A stretch of DNA of 6,840 nt, taken from the NCBI GenBank assembly GCA_030432505.1, contig JAUIHA010000042.1, positions 1 through 6,840 on the forward strand, read 5' to 3'. The DNA is from a bacterium (GTDB lineage Bacteria > Babelota > Babeliae > Babelales > RVW-14). Of this stretch, positions 1-5,521 are shown piece after piece; positions within the stretch are counted from its first letter, which is position 1, and each line of letters begins with the position of its first letter. Both the position numbers and the translations under genes were made by a program. Under the pieces are notes generated by a model. That model saw only the letters and a list, made by a program, of their open reading frames with translations. It was not told the DNA's origin and ran no database searches.

Positions 1-358
1 AGTCATAGATGGCACCAATAGTATCAAGCTGACGCTTAAACGTCTCAATATTTTTTGCGGTACCAGCTTTTGGATGAATACCTTTTTTAATTGCATCGTT
101 TTCAGCAGGCAGCCCAAATGCATCCCAGCCCATTGGATGAAGTACGTTATACCCTTCTAGAAGCTTAATACGAGAATACACATCAGAAAATACATAGCCT
201 TTCCAGTGCCCCACATGAAGACCTGACCCTGAAGGATAAGGAAACATATCTAAGCAGTAATATTTTTTGCCTGATTCTGTAGGCTTTGTTTTAAAATAGG
301 GATTGTCTTTCCAACGTTTCCGCCATTTTTGTTCAACTGCTTTAAAATCATAACTCAT
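1..358 (-). CDS. leuS: Leucyl-tRNA synthetase, N-terminal part (runs off left edge)
   Basis: Class I aminoacyl-tRNA synthetase that charges tRNA-Leu with leucine in the cytoplasm. The 119 complete codons visible start with [16 protein letters not shown], the usual LeuS opening. They then show [15 protein letters not shown] (HVGH, the class I HIGH signature, at residues 48-51) and [14 protein letters not shown] (residues 74-87), which is highly characteristic of bacterial LeuS. The rest (normally 800 or more residues, with editing domain and KMSKS loop) lies beyond position 1. The ATG at 356-358 fits the family N-terminus and has an AAGGA site 9 bases upstream (368-372). It is transcribed away from the C11 protease genes, so it is a neighbour and not part of their operon. 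Identification is by direct reading of the translation and is very secure. Confidence 0.97.
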   Translation of the reverse strand, partial: MSYDFKAVEQKWRKRWKDNPYFKTKPTESGKKYYCLDMFPYPSGSGLHVGHWKGYVFSDVYSRIKLLEGYNVLHPMGWDAFGLPAENDAIKKGIHPKAGTAKNIETFKRQLDTIGAIYD

Positions 359-367
359 GGTATTTAT

Positions 368-373
368 TCCTTA
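368..373 (-). promoter_or_regulatory. Ribosome binding site of leuS
   Basis: Read on the minus strand this is TAAGGA. Its AAGGA core sits 9 bases before the ATG at 358 and supports that start. Confidence 0.7.
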
Positions 374-445
374 CCTTCTAAAAATATCTGTATGTGGCTT
401 TAGATCTTACTTTTGCCTGTTTTCTCTTGAAAATTGACCGAACTA

Positions 446-451
446 ATTATA
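446..451 (-). promoter_or_regulatory. Possible -10 box of the leuS promoter
   Basis: On the minus strand this is a perfect TATAAT, 87 bases upstream of the leuS ATG. No good -35 hexamer lies 16-18 bases upstream (the best is AGTAGT-like), so in such AT-rich DNA the match could be chance. Confidence 0.35.
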
Positions 452-601
452 TAGACTGTTGAGCTTAAACTACTAATAAAGAACCCGCTAATCGGGATAA
501 TGATAATAAGAGACCAAAATGAGGAGATGCTTTGCAATAGATCGACATATAAGAAATGTCTATCATGGTAAACCTTCTAAATAACGTAATCTACTTATTA
601 A

Positions 602-766
602 ATGACTGATTTTACTGTAACAAAATCTTATTTAAAAGGCAAAGCCACATCATCTCTTGAAACTCCAGAATTTTCTCTTCGAAAACTTCTTTCTTTGTTT
701 ATAAAAAAATTACAAATAATAAATTTTATTGACTTAAATAATGGCGATTCTGTACAGTTAGAATAA
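602..766 (+). CDS. Doubtful 54-residue ORF in the intergenic region
   Basis: ATG at 602-604 to TAA at 764-766 gives 54 codons without interruption. The product opens MTDFTVTKSYLKGKATSS and ends in an acidic DLNNGDSVQLE. The composition looks protein-like, with a central amphipathic stretch (FSLRKLLSLFIKKLQIINF), but it matches no family I recognise. Against it: an in-frame stop lies immediately before the ATG, no purine-rich Shine-Dalgarno site precedes it, and a possible promoter for the next gene overlaps its 3' end. It could be a small protein, the remnant of a decayed gene, or a chance ORF. I lean toward chance or remnant. Confidence 0.2.
   Translation: MTDFTVTKSYLKGKATSSLETPEFSLRKLLSLFIKKLQIINFIDLNNGDSVQLE
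729..758 (+). promoter_or_regulatory. Weak promoter candidate for the first C11 gene
   Basis: TTGACT (729-734, 5/6 match to -35), an 18-base spacer, then TACAGT (753-758, 4/6 match to -10). It would give a leader of about 107 bases before the ATG at 872. An alternative is the TATAAA at 834-839, which lacks a recognisable -35. Neither is strong. Confidence 0.3.
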
Positions 767-857
767 CAAAGAAGCGCATCAAACAGGAATTTTCAGCCAG
801 AAACTTCTATCAAATTTAACTAAGGGAAAAGCATATAAAACACTTTTATAGGACAAA

Positions 858-864
858 AAGGGGA
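858..864 (+). promoter_or_regulatory. Ribosome binding site of the first C11 gene
   Basis: AAGGGGA ends 7 bases before the ATG at 872. This is good spacing and supports the start that places the hydrophobic export signal at the N-terminus. Confidence 0.7.
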
Positions 865-871
865 ACTAGGG

Positions 872-2230
872 ATGAGATCAAGAAAAATTCGAGTGCTTCT
901 TACACTCATTGTCTGTAGTTGGCACACTGGGATTTCGTATGCACAGGCGGAATGGACTGTTCTCATTTTTGCTCAAGCAAATAACTCTCTCCACAACTTT
1001 GCCCACAAAAATTTCAATGATATGGCAACATTTGGATCAAACAAAAAACTCAATTTGCTTGTTCAGTGGCATCAACCCAAACATGAGGGAACCTGGCGTT
1101 ACAAAATAAACAAAGGGAAACTCAACCTGGAACAATGTATCAAAACCCCAACTGATGGAAGCAACGTCAAAGACCTTGTAGGCTCTATGCAGTGGGCAGT
1201 ACAGAATTATCCAGCAAAAAAATACTGTTTAATTCTTTGGAATCACGGCCTCGGCATTATTGACCCTGTATGGGGAAATACTTCAATGCGCATTAATCCT
1301 CATGCTCTCAGAGAATCTCCTCGAATTCAACTTGCAGGAATCACACAACCAGAACTTCAGGCACAAAATCTCGATTTGCAGCTGAGCTCAACACAAGACA
1401 ACATTGCAACTATGAACACACTTCACCACCGAGGAATCTTATTTAATGAACGCACAAAAACATATATGAATAATCAGCAACTCTCAAAAGCTCTTTCTGA
1501 GATCAAACACAAAGTCCTAAAAAATAAAAAGATAGATCTTTTAGGAATGGACGCATGCTTAATGGCCATGGTTGAAATTGGTTATCAAATTAGAAATTAT
1601 GCAAATTATCTCGTAGCATCACAAGAGGTTGAGCTTGCTTACGGTTGGAATTACAAAACACTTACTGCAAGCCTTCATTCAGCAACGCTTTCTCCAGTAC
1701 AACTTGCACAGTCAATTGTAACGTCGTATGAATCACTGTATAAAAAACAGATTCAATTTTATACGCAATCAGCCATTGACCTAACCAAAATCAATGATCT
1801 TAAAACAACAATTGATAACGTTATTACCAGCTTTGCATCATGCGCGCTCGCTGACCCGCAAGGATTCAAAACAATGCTAAAAAAAGCCCGCAACTCTTGT
1901 CTAAGGTTTAGCACGGCAAGCTATATCGACTTGCATTCATTCTTTGATGAAACGCTCAAGCAAGCAGGAATTACGTACGAAAGAAATAAGAATATTAATA
2001 AAAACCAAAAACTAAAAAATGCCGTAAAAGAATTAAAGCAATCGCTTCAAATTGGTAAAGCCATGATTGAAGATACGGTAATTGCTCACACAGCAGGAAG
2101 ATATTATACCAGAGCACGAGGTCTTTCAATCTACTTCCCGGTAAAAAATATCGACCGTTCATATGGACGTACCGAATTCGCTTCCGACAGCCTTTGGTAC
2201 TCGTTTCTCCAAAATATTTTAGGACGTTAA
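872..2230 (+). CDS. Clostripain-family (C11) secreted cysteine peptidase, copy 1
   Basis: Predicted exported endopeptidase of family C11 (clan CD, caspase-like fold), expected from the family to cut after Arg or Lys. Residues 1-26 look like a signal peptide (basic start, hydrophobic core LLTLIVCSW, end SYAQA) before EWTVLIFAQ. The catalytic His is H125 in ILWNHGLG and the nucleophile is C229 in GMDACLMAMVEIGYQ. YGW (257-259) and the C-terminal GLSIYFP block (417-423) are also family hallmarks. The 452 residues match copies 2 and 3. Odd points: the linker between His and Cys blocks is about 57 residues (131-187), much longer than in its paralogues and Gln/Leu/Ser-rich, and the DNNL motif near residue 37 reads ANNSL. 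It is followed by a hairpin that probably limits read-through to copy 2. Family assignment is strong; the substrate is unknown. Confidence 0.9.
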   Translation: MRSRKIRVLLTLIVCSWHTGISYAQAEWTVLIFAQANNSLHNFAHKNFNDMATFGSNKKLNLLVQWHQPKHEGTWRYKINKGKLNLEQCIKTPTDGSNVKDLVGSMQWAVQNYPAKKYCLILWNHGLGIIDPVWGNTSMRINPHALRESPRIQLAGITQPELQAQNLDLQLSSTQDNIATMNTLHHRGILFNERTKTYMNNQQLSKALSEIKHKVLKNKKIDLLGMDACLMAMVEIGYQIRNYANYLVASQEVELAYGWNYKTLTASLHSATLSPVQLAQSIVTSYESLYKKQIQFYTQSAIDLTKINDLKTTIDNVITSFASCALADPQGFKTMLKKARNSCLRFSTASYIDLHSFFDETLKQAGITYERNKNINKNQKLKNAVKELKQSLQIGKAMIEDTVIAHTAGRYYTRARGLSIYFPVKNIDRSYGRTEFASDSLWYSFLQNILGR

Positions 2231-2252
2231 AGCTTATTTCTCTCTCCCTTGA

Positions 2253-2290
2253 TTGAAGAGCATGTTTTCTCTCTCTAACATGCTCTTCAA
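2253..2290 (+). terminator. Perfect 14-bp hairpin after C11 copy 1
   Basis: TTGAAGAGCATGTT (2253-2266) is exactly complementary to AACATGCTCTTCAA (2277-2290), with a pyrimidine-rich 10-base loop. It starts 22 bases after the stop codon at 2228-2230. The sequence after the stem is pyrimidine-leaning but lacks a clean T-run, so termination may be partial or the stem may protect the mRNA 3' end. On the other strand the flank is A/G-rich, which fits the plus direction. Confidence 0.6.
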
Positions 2291-2322
2291 CTCTTATGAT
2301 TCCTTCAAATTTACCTAACACA

Positions 2323-2352
2323 TTGCCATCACGCCCCAAGAAATTCTATAGT
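2323..2352 (+). promoter_or_regulatory. Likely sigma70-type promoter for C11 copies 2 and 3
   Basis: TTGCCA (2323-2328, 5/6 to -35), an 18-base spacer, then TATAGT (2347-2352, 5/6 to -10). Transcription would begin near 2359, leaving a leader of about 26 bases that includes the purine-rich ribosome binding site. Its position just after the hairpin that follows copy 1 suggests copies 2 and 3 form their own transcription unit. Confidence 0.5.
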
Positions 2353-2370
2353 AAAAGGTAAGTAACTCAG

Positions 2371-2380
2371 GGGGAAGGGA
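2371..2380 (+). promoter_or_regulatory. Ribosome binding site of C11 copy 2
   Basis: A purine tract, GGGGAAGGGA, ends 4 bases before the ATG at 2385. Either its GGGGA or its AAGGGA part could pair with 16S rRNA; the spacing favours the first. Confidence 0.65.
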
Positions 2381-2384
2381 TCCA

Positions 2385-3734
2385 ATGAAAGTCAATAAAA
2401 AAATTGTTGTTTCTTTAATGTTTTTTGCTTGCTTTAGTTTTATTAAATCAATCCATTGCCGCCATCAGACACGAGCACATTTATCAGAATGGACTATTTT
2501 AACCTACATTCAAGCTGATAATAACTTGTCGCCATTTGCTTCACTTAACATTAATGCCATGCTTGAAGCAACCTATAACGGCAAAGTCAATAAGCTTGTC
2601 CAATGGATTAAACCAGAAGGAAACCTTGTTGGGCGTTATAGCATGCAAAATGATGGAAAAATAAGAACAGAAGATATCTTGCCTGTTGCAAGCACAATAA
2701 ATCATGAAACTGCCGTTGTCGATGCAATGCACTGGGCAGTTAAAAACCATCCCGCAAAAAAATACATGCTGGTATTCTGGAACCACGGCTCAGGCATCAT
2801 TGATTATCTCAATTATCCAATGCGCCGATTCAACGGACCAATTATGCGTCCATGGCTTGAAATTCCAGGCCTTGCTCCTCGAACACAACGAGGAATTCTC
2901 TACAGCGACAATCAAAAGAATTTTATGAATAACATGCAACTAAAAAACGCTCTGAGAACTATTAAAGAAGATGTTTTAGGAAGATCAATTGATATCGTTG
3001 GTATGGATGCATGCCTCATGGCAATGCTTGAAGTTGGCTACCAAATTAAAGATTATGCCAATATTCTTGTTGCTTCTCAAAACTCTGAACCTGGCATTGG
3101 CTGGATTTATGATGGATTCCTTAAGCCACTTACAAAGCAACCTTCAGAATTCACGCCATACAAGCTTGCACACGAAATTGTTACATCATACAGAAAGTAT
3201 TACCACAACAAATTATCATTCATCACTCAATCGGCCATCGACTTAAAACTCATCGACCAAACAAAACAAGCCGTTGATAACATTTGTAGAGAATTTTATC
3301 GCTGTAAAAGAATTAATGCCGCTGAAACAATCAACACTATGAAGCGAGCTCGATTCATAGCCGTCAAATTCGATACTCGTGCATTTGTTGATTTGTGTTC
3401 ACTTTTACAAGGCATCATCAAAACAAACAATCTCAAAATTAAAAATCCTAAAAAATCAATGTCATATCACTATATCAATGCACTCAAACGATTTAATAAA
3501 AAAGCAGGGATTGCCATAAAAACAATCAAAGAAGCAATTATTGCAAACACTGCAGGAGCCTCTTTTAAACAAGCACAAGGAATATCAATTTATTTCCCTC
3601 AGAAGTCAATTCATAAGTCATACAACAACGTAACATTTTCAAAAGAATCTCGCTGGCTCTCTGTGCTTCGAACGGTACTAAATATTAAAAAAAAGAAACC
3701 GAATAAACCGTTAGGTAGCGAACATGACGAATAA
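2385..3734 (+). CDS. Clostripain-family (C11) secreted cysteine peptidase, copy 2
   Basis: A 449-residue paralogue of the genes on either side. The N-terminus has a basic start and hydrophobic core (VVSLMFFACFSFI, residues 8-20), fitting a signal peptide cleaved somewhere before SEWTILTYIQADNNL. The catalytic His is H134 in VFWNHGSG and the Cys is C210 in GMDACLMAMLEVGYQ. The GIGW segment (237-240) and GISIYFP (399-405) complete the family pattern. The canonical DNNL motif is intact (45-48). The linker between His and Cys blocks (about 140-169) is intermediate in length, Pro/Arg-rich, and ends in TQRGILYSD, a plausible processing point since C11 enzymes mature by cleavage after a basic residue in this region. 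The tail is Lys-rich then acidic (KKKKPNKPLGSEHDE). The gene overlaps copy 3 by 11 bases. Active-site retention argues for a working enzyme; the target is unknown. Confidence 0.92.
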   Translation: MKVNKKIVVSLMFFACFSFIKSIHCRHQTRAHLSEWTILTYIQADNNLSPFASLNINAMLEATYNGKVNKLVQWIKPEGNLVGRYSMQNDGKIRTEDILPVASTINHETAVVDAMHWAVKNHPAKKYMLVFWNHGSGIIDYLNYPMRRFNGPIMRPWLEIPGLAPRTQRGILYSDNQKNFMNNMQLKNALRTIKEDVLGRSIDIVGMDACLMAMLEVGYQIKDYANILVASQNSEPGIGWIYDGFLKPLTKQPSEFTPYKLAHEIVTSYRKYYHNKLSFITQSAIDLKLIDQTKQAVDNICREFYRCKRINAAETINTMKRARFIAVKFDTRAFVDLCSLLQGIIKTNNLKIKNPKKSMSYHYINALKRFNKKAGIAIKTIKEAIIANTAGASFKQAQGISIYFPQKSIHKSYNNVTFSKESRWLSVLRTVLNIKKKKPNKPLGSEHDE

Positions 3735-5034
3735 AATTATATTTTTTATTGCCGCCCTTACTTGCCAATCACTTGCAGGACGTGCCACATGGACACTGTA
3801 TAATTATATTGAAGCAGATAACAATCTCGCACGCTTTGCATTATACAACATCCGTGAAATGCAAAAAGTTGGCTCAACAAACGACGTTACTATTTTGGCC
3901 CAACTTGATGAACCTTCGCACAAAAAGACATGGCGTTATAAAATTGAAAAAAACAGAACACAAGATGTTGGTTCTCTCCCTGTAGACATGGGGCTCGAAC
4001 CAGAAAAAGAGCTTGCTGATGGTATTTCCTGGGCACTAAAAAATTATCCTTCAAAATATTTCATGCTTACCATGTGGGACCACGGCAACGGCATTGTGGA
4101 TGAAGCATATAAGCCAAGAAAGAAAAAAAGGAAAAAGCGTGGCATCCTATACGATTTTAGTAATCAAACCTTCCTCAACAATCAACAGCTCGACCACGCC
4201 TTAAACAAAGCGCTACGCAACAGTAGAAGAAAGAAAATAGATATCATTGGTATGGATGCATGCCTTATGGCAATGATTGAAGTTGGCTATCAAATTAAAG
4301 AATATGCAAATATCTTTATCGCCTCACAAAATATTGAACTTGCACCAGGTTGGCGTTATGCAAACTTTCTTAATACTCTGACCAGTAACCCACGAAACCT
4401 CAAGCCGGTTAATCTAGCACAAGACATTGTAACAAACTTTGCTCACTTTTTTCATAGACGCTTTAAGGGGTATACACAATCAGCCGTATACCTTAAAAAA
4501 ATGATTCCCCTAAAAGATGACCTCAAGAAAGTTCTTGCTGCTTTTGAACAATGCCAAAAACTCAACCCACAGGAAATGAAAAATGTTGCTCTTCAAGCAC
4601 GAGAACGCACAGCAGAGTTTCATCGAGGCAGCTATATAGACCTTCACTGCTTTTATAAAAATGTCGTACGGGCACTGAGTAGACGCAAGCGAAATGCTCA
4701 AAAACAAAATACTAACCTCTTTAAAAGAAGCCCTGCCTTTAAAAAAGCATTCGCTCGCCTCAAGCGTTGCTTAAAAGCTGCTATGCTCAATATCCCTAAA
4801 GCAGTAATCAGTAATTATAGCGGACCGCGCTATAAGAGCGTACAAGGTATTTCTATCTACTTCCCTCGCGGACCAATACATGCATCATATCCGCAGACAA
4901 AGTTTGCTATTGATTGTCCTGAATGGCTTGCATTTATTGAACAATACCGACCAATGTCGTGGAAAAAGAAAATTTTATCACGCAAACACAAAAAGAGATC
5001 TCAGGTGTCAAAAAGGACACCTAAGATCTCTTAA
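3724..5034 (+). CDS. Clostripain-family (C11) secreted cysteine peptidase, copy 3
   Basis: A 436-residue paralogue. The short N-terminal signal (IIFFIAAL core, residues 5-12; possible cleavage after GRA at 21) leads into the conserved TWTLYNYIEADNNL. The catalytic His is H120 in TMWDHGNG and the Cys is C180 in GMDACLMAMIEVGYQ. PGW (208-210) and GISIYFP (375-381) are present. The linker is the shortest of the three and strikingly polybasic (KPRKKKRKKR, 130-139, just before GILYDF). This is an obvious candidate site for self-cleavage or paralogue cleavage if specificity is for Arg/Lys. The whole protein is rich in Lys/Arg, and the C-terminus ends in a basic extension past the family core. Its ATG lies inside the end of copy 2 with a modest AGGTAG site 5 bases upstream, suggesting translational coupling. 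The last 14 codons and stop coincide with a large inverted repeat. Confidence 0.92.
   Translation: MTNKIIFFIAALTCQSLAGRATWTLYNYIEADNNLARFALYNIREMQKVGSTNDVTILAQLDEPSHKKTWRYKIEKNRTQDVGSLPVDMGLEPEKELADGISWALKNYPSKYFMLTMWDHGNGIVDEAYKPRKKKRKKRGILYDFSNQTFLNNQQLDHALNKALRNSRRKKIDIIGMDACLMAMIEVGYQIKEYANIFIASQNIELAPGWRYANFLNTLTSNPRNLKPVNLAQDIVTNFAHFFHRRFKGYTQSAVYLKKMIPLKDDLKKVLAAFEQCQKLNPQEMKNVALQARERTAEFHRGSYIDLHCFYKNVVRALSRRKRNAQKQNTNLFKRSPAFKKAFARLKRCLKAAMLNIPKAVISNYSGPRYKSVQGISIYFPRGPIHASYPQTKFAIDCPEWLAFIEQYRPMSWKKKILSRKHKKRSQVSKRTPKIS
4993..5032 (-). terminator. Strong inverted repeat, terminator of the leftward operon (possibly bidirectional)
   Basis: AAGAGATCT (4993-5001) pairs with AGATCTCTT (5024-5032) and AGGTGTC (5003-5009) with GACACCT (5016-5022). 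One C/A mismatch separates the two helices and the loop is 6 bases. Read leftward, the stem is 18 bases past the stop at 5051 and runs into TTTTTGTGTTT, the layout of a Rho-independent terminator. Read rightward, the following AAAGAAAATATTTT is less typical, so termination of the C11 transcript is possible but weaker. The hairpin is also coding sequence for the C-terminus of C11 copy 3. Confidence 0.75.
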
Positions 5035-5050
5035 AGAAAATATTTTAGAG

Positions 5051-5494
5051 TTAAGATTTTGTCGAAATATGCGCTTCATCATACTTACAATCGCTAACAC
5101 CCTCGCAATCTTTTGCACTAAAGCCTTTTGTAGCAATAATTAGCGAGGTATTGATAGTACACTTTTTGAGCGCCATTTTTCCATTAACAACAATTGGCTT
5201 GGTAATAGTACACCCTTCTCCCTCAAAATCGCCCGTAACAAACATAACAAAGGGAATATTACAATATTTCATCACACAATTTTTCTCATAGGAAGGACGA
5301 ATTATTTGATACCTGTCCTCCTTAACCACTCTATCAAAAATAGAACGTAGCCTTGTGTGACATGTCTTATCAAAATTTTGGACAACAGCATTAACAAACT
5401 TATCTATAGGGGTTTCATAAATTGTTGGTTGATGAGCAGAAACCAGCCCACCTACAAAATATATGGCTATAAAAAATTGAACGATTTTTCTCAT
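5051..5494 (-). CDS. Small exported cysteine-rich protein with Gly/Cys repeats, unknown function
   Basis: 147 residues that I do not recognise as a named family. Residues 1-20 form a clear signal peptide (MRKIVQFFIAIYFVGGLVSA, cut likely before HQPT), so the mature protein is about 127 residues in the periplasm, outside, or in the host. It has seven cysteines (45, 73, 78, 95, 112, 130, 136), consistent with disulfides after export. The C-terminal half holds short imperfect repeats: GDFEGEGCTI (88-97), GKMALKKCTI (105-114) and GFSAKDC (124-130), spaced 17-19 residues, each followed in the first two by a hydrophobic beta-like stretch (PIVV, SLII). This hints at a small beta-solenoid, as in bactofilin-like folds, but that is inference. 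The start is fixed by a perfect AGGAGG. It lies 27 bases after the upstream gene, so the two form an operon. Confidence 0.85.
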   Translation of the reverse strand: MRKIVQFFIAIYFVGGLVSAHQPTIYETPIDKFVNAVVQNFDKTCHTRLRSIFDRVVKEDRYQIIRPSYEKNCVMKYCNIPFVMFVTGDFEGEGCTITKPIVVNGKMALKKCTINTSLIIATKGFSAKDCEGVSDCKYDEAHISTKS

Positions 5495-5499
5495 GAAAT

Positions 5500-5505
5500 C
5501 CTCCT
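5500..5505 (-). promoter_or_regulatory. Perfect ribosome binding site of the Cys-rich protein gene
   Basis: On the minus strand this is AGGAGG, 5 bases before the ATG at 5494. It is the strongest Shine-Dalgarno site in the window, suggesting high translation from the shared operon mRNA. Confidence 0.85.
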
Positions 5506-5521
5506 ATCTTGTTGCACAAAA

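Larger units (their letters stand above)
359..871. other. Divergent intergenic region between leuS and the C11 cluster
   Basis: This 513-base region has no convincing gene. It holds the leuS RBS and possible -10 box on the left. A minor CCCG-N5-CGGG inverted repeat sits at 484-496. There is one weak 54-codon ORF (602-766), and two mediocre promoter candidates for the first C11 gene: TTGACT at 729-734 and a TATAAA box at 834-839. The tract around 690-730 is very AT-rich. No tRNA, riboswitch, tandem repeat or CRISPR pattern is visible. Divergent transcription from here toward both leuS and the protease genes is the simplest reading. Confidence 0.6.

Noticed and set aside
524..656. Long-range inverted repeat: GAGATGCTTTGC (524-535) against GCAAAGC...CATCTC (639-656)
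   Set aside because: The pairing is broken by a 5-base bulge and needs a loop of about 100 bases; in AT-rich DNA this may be chance and no known leader or riboswitch fits.
1995..2339. 114-codon antisense ORF across the end of C11 copy 1 and the following hairpin
   Set aside because: It is a shadow of the conserved C11 C-terminus, with no ribosome binding site or recognisable domain; part of its length comes from the inverted repeat.
2704..3246. Two plus-strand ORFs in another frame inside C11 copy 2
   Set aside because: They overlap the most conserved catalytic segments of copy 2, so the frame is open only because of that gene's codon use.
872..5034. Gingipain, metacaspase or legumain instead of C11 for the three proteases
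   Set aside because: The W(N/D)HG...DACLMA...GW pattern and the C-terminal G(I/L)SIYFP block match clostripain-type C11; the other clan CD families differ around the Cys.
4880..5143. 87-codon plus-strand ORF across the convergent gene ends
   Set aside because: It overlaps the conserved GISIYFP-end of copy 3 and the antisense of the Cys-rich gene, and has no ribosome binding site.
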